DNA of 64,000 nt. Origin: Phragmites australis (taxonomy: Eukaryota > Streptophyta > Magnoliopsida > Poales > Poaceae). The translations under genes and the position numbers were made by a program. The notes beneath the pieces are model-generated. The model saw nothing but the letters and a program-made list of their open reading frames with translations, ran no database searches and was not told the origin of the DNA. Of this stretch, positions 10,285 to 20,772 are shown piece after piece (the first letter of the stretch is position 1; each line of letters starts with the position of its first letter). The DNA lies in contig NC_084924.1 in assembly GCF_958298935.1 (NCBI RefSeq), positions 23,223,819 to 23,287,818 on the forward strand, given 5' to 3'.

Positions 10285-12802
10285 GCGATGATTAACTGGA
10301 ATACCATTCTGGTAGTCTGGAACGTGTTTTGTGCCTAAGGAACACATGCCTTTCCAACCTATAGCATCACAACAAAACTTAAGAAAGAGTGAGTAATTAA
10401 ATTATATTACAAGTTCTTAAGTATTCAACATTTACAATAATTTACAACAAAAGATTAGAGAAACTACGTAGTGAAAAAGTAACATATCTCAACACCAAAA
10501 GCTAGGTGAAGCCATATGCCCTTAGGCTCCACCAAAAAGCACGCCACACGAGTAGTTTGCACTACTCATTCCCACTACCTACATTACGAGTATGAAGTAG
10601 CCAAACACGAGCTCCTCCTCACTGGTAGAACCTGAAAGAGTAGCGTGAGTACAAAAGTACTCGCAAGACTCAATCCATAACGGGTACATATAATAGCCCG
10701 ATTCCAAGGAATCGGCCACATGGTTAAGTAAATTCATAAAAGAAATGCAACTTGACATACACATGTGAGCTTTAATATTTAACCACATGTATCATTCTAT
10801 CCCATAATTATTACAAGAAAATATGTAACTAGAGCCATAACAAGCATATCTATAAATAGAACCAGCTCAACCATAACCCAACATGCCATACCACAATATC
10901 CCACATTTGTGACTCTACGACCGATGCGGATCGATAGAGCATGCTTACCTAGACGTGTCCCGGACACCTCCGGCTCCCCGCCACCTTGCTTCTCCTTTAT
11001 TTTTCTTATGCGTCATAGGGCTGCAAGGCAAGCATCAGCATGGTGTATGATACTCAGGTCATTCATCCATTATCCGAATATGTGGTTGTACAGAAAATGC
11101 TAAAGCCAACGATACCGACAGATGGTGCTTAAACAATGAAGTAGTCTATAGTATCTGGGCTCCTCTCCTGACCTACCCCTAGCACTACCCACATCTTGCC
11201 TCATCCTTATATCTCATACAACCCACATCATTGTCATTGTGTTTTTAAACAATAAGTAAGCCCTAAGCTCACGAACTACGGCTGAACCATTGCTTGGCTT
11301 CTACCAATGACCTAAGCATTGGTACGCCTATCGAAAAAATGTAAGTTAGACATCAACAATGTTATCAAGGCTACAAGGATATGAATAATCAACAACTCAT
11401 GGTAGAGGTAATGCAATTCATCAACATAGGTTCTATCCATCTAAACTCGATAGTGGACTCACTACTCATGTAATTTATCATGTTATACAATACGAGAACC
11501 AAAGTAATAGGTTGAGTATGCTTAGATGCTTTCCTTGCTACTCTGGTGGTTACCTGATACTCCTAGTGCAACACTCATATAACTTTGGTAGATTGGTGTC
11601 CCCTTCACTCGCTTGGACCATTGGCGTAATGCTCTCTAAACGAATCAAGAATGCATTGCAAAAATAATCAAATGATGGAAAAGTGTGCATATGATTAATG
11701 CTTGAAAATTAAAAGAGTACCGTGTTTCAAAAATATTTGCAAAAGAACACCAAATGATTAGGGTTCCGATGTTTGAAACCCCGGGTATATAAGACAACCT
11801 AAGTGCATATAGCTTTAAGTAGCTAGTAGTCAGACCAGTGTTGAAGTGGTGGTCAGACTGCCAACGTGCAGAAGGTTTTGGCATCTAGCGGCCAAATCGG
11901 CCCTTTTGGCGCTCAGACCATGAGATCGTGCTGGCGCCGCTTTGCGGGGCCACCGGTAAAGGCTCTTGCGAGTCCTTCAATCATGAAGGGTACCAAAATG
12001 CTCTATGATACTATTGGAGTTCATGTAAAGTGAATTGGACAACATTCACGGCCTAAACTCAAAATACTCCATGGATAAGCCTTATGTTAGGTTGAACTTG
12101 GGTCCATACAATATGGGGATCGACTCGAGCTTAGGAATGAAGGAAAAGGTTAGGGGATCCCTCACCTTAGGGTAGGGAAGCTTTCTATTGGAGGGGATCA
12201 CTCCGGGGAAACTCTGATTTGGAGATCACGCTCTAGGGTGGTTTGGGTCTTGAGGAGGACAAACTCACGTGGAAACTTCACCGACAAGGGGGGAGAAGGG
12301 GATGAACTCGAGGAAGCCTTCAGGGAGCTCGAGGAAGTCCCCTCTATCGATCTCCAGCGTCGATCAAGGTGGCCTTGCTCTCTTGGTGTGGGTGAAGGAG
12401 TGAGTGAGAGTGAGAGTGTGAGAGAGAGTGAGTAAGTGAGTGAATGTTGGTCGACTTGCTTAAGTGGAGCCTCTGCGCTGTGGTGGTCAGACCACGAGAA
12501 GTGTCAGTCAGACCACGGAAAGCCCACGTGGCAAGCCCACATGGCTGCCCCTTTTTGGTCAGACCGTGAGGAATCTCGGTTAGACCGCAAGAAGGATCTG
12601 TTGCTGAAATTTTCTAATTTTCCACTATTTCTATTCTTCTTCATCTCCAAGGCACTTAGGGTTTTTTCCTAAAGGGCTCTAAACTATCTTCAAGTACTTT
12701 CAAAACATGTTCAAACTCAATTTATCAAACAAATATGCATAAACATAATGCCATGATGCTTATGAGTGCTTAATCACGAGATTAGCATTTTGGGACGTGA
12801 CA
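10285..12802 (-). mobile_element. 5' LTR of Tekay-A (about 2.5 kb)
   Basis: The right border is clear: reading down from 12,802 the LTR starts TGTCACGTCCCAAAAT and continues with TTAAGCACTCATAAGCATCA, resembling the LTR start at 62,677. The inner end is placed near 10,285 by loose similarity to the inner end of the solo LTR at 50,182. Repeated GGTCAGACC-like motifs occur at 11.82-11.93 and 12.48-12.60 kb. Confidence 0.6.
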
Positions 12803-13160
12803 GCAGCCAGGTAGCAAAATATTTTCTCAAAGGGGAAAAGGATACACAGACGATATTTCAAAAAGAAATCTTCAATGGACTTTATACAGATGGGTTTCCT
12901 TAAAATCCGTTTGTGACTATACACACAAACGGTTATTTTCACAAAAGTGCATCTGTGTGTATTATGAAACTGGTATGTGTATAGTTATATTACAAACATA
13001 GGTCTTATTTAGACCCGTCTGTATGTAGTTCTGTACAAACAAAGTTGTAACCATCTGTAACAACCTCGATATCACAAACACTTATGCAGAGACGATACTC
13101 ATACATGTTTGTGATAGATTTTAAAATCCATCTATGATAACTCATTCTGAAGTAATGAGA
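12803..13160. repeat. CACTA-like subterminal array (right arm)
   Basis: Units such as CACAGACGATA, ACAGATGGGTTT, CACAAACGGTTATT, CATCTGTGTGT and GACCCGTCTGTATGT recur in both orientations, the same family as 3,000-3,262. It begins exactly where the Tekay-A LTR ends, consistent with Tekay-A having inserted into this CACTA element. Confidence 0.5.
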
Positions 13161-14812
13161 TCGATCAATGAGACTCATCCAGCGTCACCATAAGGATGCA
13201 GTGATGTTTTTTTTCATCTCGTTTGAATACTGAACATGTACATGTTAGGACTAGATCAACTTTAATTGAGTTGAACATACCATCAACATGAATATGTATA
13301 TGTATAATTATATTCTCACCGATGTAACGTAAAAAAACCTAATGTGACTTCTAATATATATACATATAGTGGCTTTGACAACACAACACAATCTACCCTT
13401 AATTTTTTATGGTTGGGACCTTAACTTTGACAACTCAACCATGAAGATATGGCGGGAACCAGCCTCAACCATGACAAATTTTTTTCAAGCCTCCCGCTAA
13501 GTGTAAGATCAAAGATCCTAATATTGGGTAAATATACTTTTGGTGATTAATATCAACAAATCAATGTGACTAACATTGTTTTGTAGTATGTAAGGCTTAA
13601 TCTCATGGATGCTATGTTATTAACTAGGGGTTCCAAACACCTCAAATGGATGAACATCAAGATCAACAATGAACTTCATGAAGATACAAAGATCTATTGT
13701 TTAGACAAGTAATCATGGTGTTAAGAGTATAAGAGCATCACTTGTGTATATAGTTTTTTTTCTTTTGGCATACTATGAAGAGGGATTTGGATTTAGAACT
13801 TTGATCTAGTGTCTTTATGTTAGTTATCTGGTAGTTGATGCATACTAGATTTGGCTAGCTCTACTAGACCAGAATGAAGACATAGGATATTAAGAAAGAG
13901 AAGTCATGGAGATTAGAACTTGAAGGGATCGAATTGGACGAGTCCCTTGGAAACCTAGTCACCGCATGATGCAGCAAGGTCACCGCATGATGTGGTTAGA
14001 CACCGTATGATACGGTGAATATGGTTAGCTGGTGAAGAATATTTTGCAAGCTTCGAAGATGAAGTCACCGCATGATGCGGTGACATCGTATATGATACGG
14101 TGGCCCATGGAACATTACATCATATGTCTGTTGCAGAGATGTTGCAAGTCATGGAGATGCAAGGTTAAGTCACCACATGATACAGTGACCATAGAACAAT
14201 GCAGCGTATTTCATTTCCAAAAGGTTTCAGGCTTCGGTGAAGAAGGCTATTGTATGATGCGGTGGGTTTTGACAAGGCTCGAATGGTCAAATTTCATACC
14301 ATAAGGAAAGGGGATTACCGCATGTTATAGTGACTAGGAATTTCACTCTATATATACCCCCATATACCGACCATTTCAGGTTGTTGACTTCCACCATAAA
14401 GGCATAGACGTACATTTGAGAGGGTTTCAGATACCTTTTTGCAGCCATTGAAGGTCAAGGTATTGAGCACAATATTAAAGACTTGATTTGATGAAGATTT
14501 TATAATTATTAATTAAGGTTTTACTTGAAATAGGTATTAACTTGAGGATGGATATCTGTTACCTTGAATGGTAGGTTTAATAACCATCATGATGTACATA
14601 AGGTATGTGCAGATAAAACAACTCATCATGTTCTACATAAAATCTATCCTTGGATTAGGAAAAAATTCTAGAGATAACACAATCCAGTAAGGTTATCTTG
14701 ATACACTTACTATGATATGCCTCTCCGATTTGACTATATAATGTGGGAAGGGGTATGTCGAAGGACAAGTGAGAAAGAAGCATGAAGCAAAAACAAGCCA
14801 GGAGAAGCCAGA
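13161..14812 (+). mobile_element. Unclassified LTR-like region with CACCGCATGATGCGGTG repeats
   Basis: No protein similarity. Between 13,960 and 14,340 a near-palindromic unit CACCGCATGATGCGGTG or a variant occurs about eight times; then comes a TATA-like box at 14,348. Repeats upstream of a TATA box, followed by several hundred bases before a break, suggest U3-R-U5 of a plant LTR, probably continued at 19,682-20,560 beyond the viral insertion. Family not assigned. Confidence 0.35.
14348..14357 (+). promoter_or_regulatory. TATA-like box of the unclassified LTR
   Basis: CTATATATAC followed by CCCC, located just after the palindromic repeat cluster. It would place transcription initiation near 14,380. 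Inference from position. Confidence 0.35.
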
Positions 14813-14814
14813 GT

Positions 14815-14868
14815 ATGTATATATATATATGTGTATATATATATATATGTATGTGTATATATATATAC
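14815..14868. repeat. TA-dinucleotide tract, left flank of the viral insertion
   Basis: Imperfect (TA)n with a few TG interruptions, directly left of the pararetrovirus block. Its partner is the longer (TA)n at 19,609-19,681. Confidence 0.9.
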
Positions 14869-14879
14869 CAATATTATAT

Positions 14880-15376
14880 GATAGCTAAAAAATCGATTTC
14901 TAAAAATTATTTTTTATTTTACTATTCAAATTCGAGCTACTATTCACTAATAATCTTAAGCGTGGGACGGTGCAGGGATATAGTATTAACTCGTCCTCTG
15001 GAATTACTATTCAAATACTATTCTGCGTGTAATTCTTTATTCAAGAAGTACTATTCAGATACTATTTGGTACTATTTAGGTACTATTTAGTACTGTTTGC
15101 AGCGTGAACAGTAAAGAGTTGATTTTTTATTATTAAAATACTATTTCGAATAGTAACAGTAATAATAAAATATTCAAAATTGAAAGTGACCTCTTTTGAT
15201 TCATTGGTATTTAGTGATGCTATCCAGGATCTTTGCAGGTTGGCGCAACCAACAAATCAGCCGGTTGCAAAATAGTCGTAAAAATCCTACTCGGTACTCA
15301 CCTTCTTATTGCTAGCTTATTTCAGAAGTAGCAAAGCTTTCCCTGAATATCCCTAGTCATGTATATATGTGATAAA
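14880..15376 (-). repeat. Pararetrovirus leader copy 1 (antisense)
   Basis: Matches the reverse complement of about 19,130-19,605 (shared marks include AAATCGATTTCTAAAAATTA and GGACGGT). Rich in short ACTATTCA/TACTATTTAG units. It also matches 15,864-16,290 in direct orientation. Confidence 0.85.
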
Positions 15377-15863
15377 TATTCACCAAAAGCAAAAGAAAAA
15401 ATATGCAGGTATGCTTCAGGAAGTTACAAGCTAAAAACTGTAAATAATACTGATAGAGAAATATTAGCAATAATATATGCAATAAATTCTTTCTGATTAT
15501 ATTTAGGATTCAGAGAATTTACAGTTAGAACAGACTGTGAAGCAATATGTAGATTTTATAATCAAATCAATAGTAAGAAGAGTTCTACTAGAAGATGGGT
15601 TTTGTTTGAAGATATTATTACTGGAAATGGCTATAAAGTTATTTTTGAACATATAAAAGGAAAGGATAATAAGTTGCCTAACTTATTTTCGAGATCATCT
15701 ATTTTGCAGGTATGAAGAGATCTATGAATTTGAGCGGGTTTGAATCTTTCAGTTTTGGAGTTAAAAATAAGCTCAGAATATTTCCGGCCAAATTCATATA
15801 AATTTAAGCCCAATGATCATATAATCCTAGATGAAGTCCAAGAATGCATACTAGACAATTTCT
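15377..15863 (+). pseudogene. Duplicate RNase H/ORF-start fragment of the pararetrovirus
   Basis: Nearly identical to about 17,138-17,628: it starts within RNase H (after AATATTCACC), continues to the end of that ORF and into the first codons of the following ORF, then switches abruptly to leader sequence at about 15,864. It has an extra in-frame stop (CTGATTAT where the other copy has CCGATTAT) and lacks the catalytic N-terminal part. It records a duplication during or after integration. Confidence 0.85.
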
Positions 15864-16553
15864 GACTAATAATCTTAAGCGTGGGACGGTGTAGGGATAT
15901 AGTATTAACTCGTCCTCTGGGATTACTATTCAGATACTATTCTACGTGCAATTCTTTATTGAAGAAGTACTATTCAGATACTATTTAGGTACTATTTAGT
16001 ACTGTTTGCACACCACGTGAACAGTAAAGAGTTGGTTTTTTATTATTAAAATACTATTTCGAATAGTAACAGTAATAATAAAATATTCAAAATTGAAAGT
16101 GACCTCTTTTGATTCAATGGTATTTAGTGATGCTATTCAGGATCTTTGCAGGTTGGCGAAACCAACAAATCAGCCGGTTGCAAAATAGTTGTAAAAACCC
16201 TACTCAGTACTCAACATTCTTATTGCTAGCTTATTTCAGAAGTAGCAAAGCTTTCCCTGGATATCCCTAGTCATGTATATATGTGATAAGTTTATATCGT
16301 CACCCCAGGTAGTTCCACCCGAAGGGAACACTTCTCTACGGACACAGAGTTCTTCTTCCCCTATTATGGCTATGCTAGATGCAGGGATTACCTAAGAACT
16401 ACCGAAGAGGTTTCTCCAATATGGTACATAGCATAAAAACTCATCTCATATAGACAAACTAGAAGAGCAAGGGATTTTCAAAGACAACACTACTTCATTT
16501 CCATAAGCATAGCTTACAAATGGTTTTCCCTTTCGGGAACCCCAAAAACTTAC
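15864..16553 (-). repeat. Pararetrovirus leader copy 2 (antisense), left arm of a large inverted repeat
   Basis: The first 425 bp repeat copy 1 in direct orientation; the remainder (from about 16,290) is the reverse complement of about 18,868-19,130. Together the segment pairs with 18,868-19,563 as an inverted repeat of about 690 bp. It is joined directly to sense reverse-transcriptase sequence at about 16,554. Confidence 0.85.
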
Positions 16554-17480
16554 TTTGCCTCTAGGCTTAAAAAACGCTCCCGCATTATTTCAGAGGAAAA
16601 TGCAAAATATTTTTAATGAAAATCAAGAGTTTATATGAGTCTATATAGATGATCTGTTAATATTCTCAAAAACTTATAAGGAACATATTGCTCATCTTGA
16701 AATATTTTTTAGAAAAGTTGAACAAAATGGATTAATATTATCTAAAAAGAAAATAGAAATTTGTAAAGAAAAAATAAATTTCCTTGGACATGAGATAGGA
16801 GAAGGTAAAATATATCTACAAGAGCATATTGCAAAGAAAATCTTACAATTCCTTGACCTCATGAATGAAAGAAAGGTCTTACAACAATTCTTAGGAATTT
16901 TAAATTATGCAAAAAACTATATAGATAACCTAGCTAAGCTTGCTGGGCCACTATATGCAAAGTTAAGAAAGAATGATCAAAAGTATTTTAACTCTGAAGA
17001 TATAAATTAGTAAAATTGATAAAGGAAAAAGTTAAGGACTTAAAACCGTTAGAATTACCTTTAGATGATAATTATTTTATTATCGAAACGGATGCCTCTA
17101 AAGAAGGTTGGGGCGCTATATTCAAACAAAAAACTAATAAATATTCACCAAAAGCAGAAGAAAAAATATGCATGTATGCTTCAAGAAGTTACAAGCTAAA
17201 AACTGTAAATAATACTGATAGAGAAATATTAGCAATAATATATGCAATAAATTCTTTCCGATTATATTTAGGATTCAGAGAATTTACAGTTAGAACAGAC
17301 TGTGAAGCAATATGTAGATATTATAATCAAATCAATAGTAAGAAGAGTTCTACTAGAAGATGGGTTTTGTTTGAAGATATTATTACTGGAAATGGCTATA
17401 AAGTTATTTTTGAACATATAAAAGGAAAGGATAATAAGTTGCCTGACTTATTTTCGCGATCATCTATTTTGCAGGTATGA
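16554..17480 (+). pseudogene. Pararetrovirus reverse transcriptase and RNase H, broken
   Basis: Sense-strand frame with RT palm and connection sequence, including the Y-I-D-D catalytic motif near 16,650, a TGA two codons before that motif, and further sequence to about 17,008 where stops and a frame change occur. From 17,016 (TTG, no ATG) the frame is open to 17,480 and covers RNase H, with an early D in T-D-A-S and a D in the R-T-D-C segment. The RT N-terminal half, protease and coat regions are missing. In the family this polyprotein copies pregenomic RNA; here it is incomplete and disrupted. Described only; no restored product is given. Confidence 0.85.
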
Positions 17481-18298
17481 AGAGATCCATGAATTTGAGC
17501 GGATTTGAATCTTTCAGTTTTGGAGTTGAAAATAAGCTCAGAATATTTCCGCCAAATTCATATAAATTTAAGCCCAAGGATCATACAATCCTAGATGAAG
17601 TCCAAGAATGTATACTAGACAATTTCTGGTATCAATATAACAATAAACGAGAAGAGAAGGGATATATGCTTTCAATATTAAACAGCCTTGCTAAATATTT
17701 TTATATGGTAAATGAATTACTGCCTACATCAGAGAATCTCGAGGTAATAGAACAGAAGCCAATATATGTTGTATATGATTGTAAGGTACCGGGAATATAT
17801 ATATCATTTGAAGAAATATTGACTCAAAAAATAGAAACAAAATTGACAGGAGGAATGTCATGGAAAAAATATGCAAACATTGATGAAGCTTTAAATCAAG
17901 CTCAAAAAATTTTGGGAGTAAATTATTATATAGAACCAGCTGCAAAGGATTATATTCAGAAATTTAAAAGAGCAAAGAATAAAAAAATAGCAACAGCAGA
18001 ACCTTGTAAAATTATAAAAGAAGAAGGATCTTCAAAAAAGCCTACATATAAGGAATGTTTGTTGAAAGATGTAGATCCTTTGGATGGGTCATATATAGAT
18101 TGGAAACTTGAAGAAAAATTTGCATCAATATCACCACAATGGAAGATAGAAATAAAAGAAGAAATTCTAAAAGAGTTAAGAAAAGAAATGAATGATAAAT
18201 TTGAAGAAATGAAGAAAGCTTATGATAAAAAAATTGAAATTCCACTCTCGGATGAAGATATAATGGATATTGCTGGACATGGGCAAAATCCAAAATAA
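17477..18298 (+). CDS. Pararetrovirus ORF with viroplasmin-like domain (273 codons, intact)
   Basis: Begins with an ATG overlapping the preceding RNase H stop as ATGA (17,477-17,480), an arrangement suited to termination-reinitiation. Residues about 95-148 resemble the caulimovirus viroplasmin / RNase H1 N-terminal domain (PF01693), with the P-G-I-Y core. The C-terminal third is Lys/Glu-rich and probably helical (about 200-240). In caulimovirids such domains occur in inclusion-body and translation-transactivator proteins, but the similarity is limited to the short domain, so function is not asserted. It is the only long intact frame in a block whose polymerase is broken. A copy of its first codons is at 15,714. 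Confidence 0.7.
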   Translation: MKRSMNLSGFESFSFGVENKLRIFPPNSYKFKPKDHTILDEVQECILDNFWYQYNNKREEKGYMLSILNSLAKYFYMVNELLPTSENLEVIEQKPIYVVYDCKVPGIYISFEEILTQKIETKLTGGMSWKKYANIDEALNQAQKILGVNYYIEPAAKDYIQKFKRAKNKKIATAEPCKIIKEEGSSKKPTYKECLLKDVDPLDGSYIDWKLEEKFASISPQWKIEIKEEILKELRKEMNDKFEEMKKAYDKKIEIPLSDEDIMDIAGHGQNPK

Positions 18299-18400
18299 AA
18301 AGTATGTGTATGAATGTATTGATAAGTAATATCAATAATTAAGGCATACAAGACCCATGCATACAATACAGAAGATGATATACCTGAAGACACCAATAAT

Positions 18401-18480
18401 CGAAGGCATTCAGATGAAGACGAAGACATTCAGATGAAGACGAAGACATTCAGATGAAGACGAAGACATTCAGATGAAGA
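18401..18480 (+). repeat. 20-bp tandem repeat (4 copies) upstream of the viral promoter
   Basis: Unit CGAAGACATTCAGATGAAGA repeated at exact 20-bp spacing from 18,401, with the first copy carrying one change. It lies about 210 bp upstream of the TATA box, where caulimovirid promoters often hold enhancer elements. No spacers, hence not CRISPR. Confidence 0.9.
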
Positions 18481-18524
18481 CGAAGACACCAATAAGTGAA
18501 GGCACTCAGGCAGAAGTAAACAAA

Positions 18525-18600
18525 CGACATCTTCACGTGGGTTCACGTGGAAACAAACGAAAGACACCTTCACGTGGGTTCACGTTGTTTTCACGCTCTG
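18525..18600 (+). promoter_or_regulatory. Cluster of CACGTGG (G-box-like) elements in the viral promoter
   Basis: TTCACGTGGGTTCACGTGGA, then a second TTCACGTGGGTTCACGTT at about 18,569, give three CACGTG cores within 50 bp. G-boxes bind bZIP/bHLH factors in plants; the effect here is inferred from position only. Confidence 0.55.
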
Positions 18601-18692
18601 GCAGACGGCAAACGAATATTTTCCAGGGCTATGTGATTCCTGGTTATCATCTAGGCAAATTTAAATAAGGAGGAAAGAGCCCCTCTTGCGGC

Positions 18693-18701
18693 TATAAAAG
18701 G
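18693..18701 (+). promoter_or_regulatory. TATA box of the pararetrovirus pregenomic promoter
   Basis: TATAAAAGG, preceded by the G-box cluster and 20-bp repeats and followed by leader sequence. Initiation is expected about 30 bp downstream. Confidence 0.65.
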
Positions 18702-18867
18702 CAGCTTCAGGCACCAGACATGACCACCAGCCTTCAAGCATCCTCCAGAGTAGAGCGAGAGCATCCATAGCACTCTCTCATTCCTAGTAATAGTCCACTT
18801 GTAAAATAGGCTATATTGAAGAAGGAAGTTGTGCTACCACTGTAAGGTAATCCTTCGTTTGTAAGTA

Positions 18868-19605
18868 AGTTTTTGGGGTTCCCGAAAGGGAAAACCATTT
18901 GTAAGCTATGCTTATGGAAATGAAGTAGTATTATCTTTGAAAATCTCTTGGTCTTCTAGTTTGTCTATATGAGATGAGTTTTTATGCTATGTACCCTATA
19001 GGAGAAACCTCTTCGGTAGTTCTCAGGTAATCCCTGCATCTGGCATAGCCATAATAGCGGAAGGAGAACTCTGTGTCCGTAGAGAAGTGTTCCCTTCGGG
19101 TGGAACTACCTGGGGTGACGATATAAACTTATCATATATATACATGACTAGGGATATCCAGGGAAAGCTTTGCTAGTTCTGAAATAAGCTAGCAATAAGA
19201 ATGGTAAGTACCAAGTAGGATTTTTACGACTATTTTGCAACCGGCTGATTTGTTGGTTTCGCCAACCTGCAAAGATCCTAAATAGCATCACTAAATACCA
19301 TTGAATCAAAACAGGTCATTCTCAATTTTGAATATTTTATTATTACTGTTACTATTCAAAATAGTATTTTAATAATAAAAAATCAACTCTTTACTGTTCA
19401 TGCGGTGTGCAAATAGTACCTAAATAGTACCAAATAGTATCTGAATAGTACTTCTTGAATAAAAAATTACACGCAGAATAGTATCTAAATAGTAATCCCA
19501 GAGCACGAGTTAAGACTATATCCCTATACCGTCCCGCGCTTAATATTATTAGTGAATAGTAGCTCAAATTTGAATAGTAAAATAAAAAATAATTTTTAGA
19601 AATCG

Positions 19606-19608
<3 letters not shown>
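18868..19608 (+). repeat. Pararetrovirus leader copy 3 (sense), right arm of the inverted repeat
   Basis: The only leader copy in native orientation behind the TATA box. Its reverse complement is found at 15,864-16,553 and, for the distal half, at 14,880-15,376. It ends directly at the (TA)n tract. Confidence 0.85.

Positions 19609-19681
<73 letters not shown>
19609..19681. repeat. Perfect (TA)n tract, right flank of the viral insertion
   Basis: About 73 bases of uninterrupted TA dinucleotides immediately after the leader sequence. Confidence 0.95.
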
Positions 19682-19683
<2 letters not shown>

Positions 19684-20565
19684 AGAGAGAGAGCCAAATA
19701 GAAGCAATATGAGCTCATATCGAAGCAAAAAATAACCCATTGATACCTATAATAGATTCAAGCTATGATTAGATTGATCCGATAAGGGTTTCACAATTTA
19801 GAGCATGAGAGAACTCACCAATATTCATTGGAATAGATCTAGACACACCTTTATTGTAATTTTCTTCTCCTGTTATTAATCAATACAACAAATGATGTGG
19901 GGTTATTACCGTAACGGAAGCCCATACATGTATAAAATTTTGGTGTCCTTTTTAATTTGCATAGTTGATGATTAGGTATCATTACTTTAAATGAGTATGT
20001 GCATAATTAATTTTACCAATCACCAACATGATTAGTTCTAGTTTAGACCTAGTGTATATCTTTCTAGGTGATTAACATAGAGTTGGATCAAGTAAATGAT
20101 CTATAATTATTACTCTTGGTGTTTGCCTACACCTAGATAACTTGGCAACAGTTAATCTTGTGAGACCCTCCAACCATATTTGTGGAGCAGCCACAAGTGT
20201 TTTGAGTGGGACGAGTGGCACGTGCTAGAGCAGCGAAGTAATACCTTAATGAAGCCGTAAGTAAGCATCCGGATGCACCTTGTAGGAGATCCACTGGTAC
20301 ATGGGGAGCTCTAATTGCAAGAGCAGAAGAGTTATCCAATTAGGCAACTTGACCCTTCCGAGGGGCTCCGATGTGGATTAATGGTTAGAGCCAACTCACC
20401 GATACCCCAAAAAAAAGTCATTGTACTGAGTTTGCGCTCACTATCTTATTTACATTCTGCACTTACTACATTGTTTTATCTTCCACATTACCTTTCCTAG
20501 AGTATAAAACTTTGTTGAGATAGAGTAGCAACACTAGATAGAGGTAGAGTATATTTAGATAGAAA
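19682..20565. other. Probable continuation of the unclassified LTR element
   Basis: No coding similarity. The phrase TGTGGGGTTATTACCGTAACGG near 19,897 resembles a sequence in the Tat-1 LTR near 6,227, and the CACTTACTACATTGTTTTATC stretch is typical of retrotransposon leaders. Likely the distal part of the element split by the virus. Low certainty. Confidence 0.3.
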
Positions 20566-20568
20566 TTT

Positions 20569-20772
20569 TTTGAGATTTATCTTATTGAATTGATCCAATC
20601 AATTCTAGAATCTCTAATTCATATTTGAGATTTATCTTATTGAATTGATCCAATCAATTCTAGAATCTCTAATTCATATTTGAGATTTATCCTATTGAAT
20701 TGAGCCAATCAATTCTAGAATCTCTAATTCATATTGAATTGAGCCAATCAATTCTAGAATCTCTAATTCACT
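20569..20772 (+). repeat. 55-bp tandem repeat, 3.7 copies
   Basis: Unit TTGAGATTTATCTTATTGAA followed by TTGATCCAATCAATTCTAGA and ATCTCTAATTCATA, repeated head to tail three times plus a shortened copy. Not coding. Confidence 0.9.

Larger units (their letters stand above)
6658..12802 (-). mobile_element. Tekay-like Ty3/Gypsy element, decayed (Tekay-A)
   Basis: Minus-oriented chromovirus-type element: LTR start TGTCACGTCCCA at 12,802 reading down, gag and protease around 8.3-9.6 kb, reverse transcriptase and RNase H at 6.8-8.2 kb, and truncation at 6,657 by another LTR tip. Integrase and the 3' LTR are missing. The order and TGTCACG-type LTR start fit the Tekay/Del lineage. Confidence 0.75.
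14869..19608 (+). mobile_element. Endogenous pararetrovirus (Caulimoviridae-type), rearranged and defective
   Basis: AT-rich block of about 4.7 kb between two TA tracts. It contains reverse transcriptase/RNase H sequence (broken), an intact ORF with a viroplasmin-like domain, a promoter with TATA box, and three copies of leader sequence, two of them inverted relative to the third. No LTRs, integrase, coat or movement protein was seen. Absence of integrase, presence of a viroplasmin-like protein and RNase H type all point to Caulimoviridae rather than an LTR retrotransposon. Related pararetrovirus segments in rice (the RTBV-like family) are known at AT-dinucleotide repeats. Exact genus not assigned. 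Confidence 0.8.

Noticed and set aside
17016..18298. LTR retrotransposon instead of pararetrovirus
   Set aside because: No LTRs, primer site, polypurine tract or integrase around it; a viroplasmin-like ORF follows RNase H, which favours Caulimoviridae.
18401..18480. CRISPR-like array
   Set aside because: Head-to-tail 20-bp units without spacers in a plant viral promoter.
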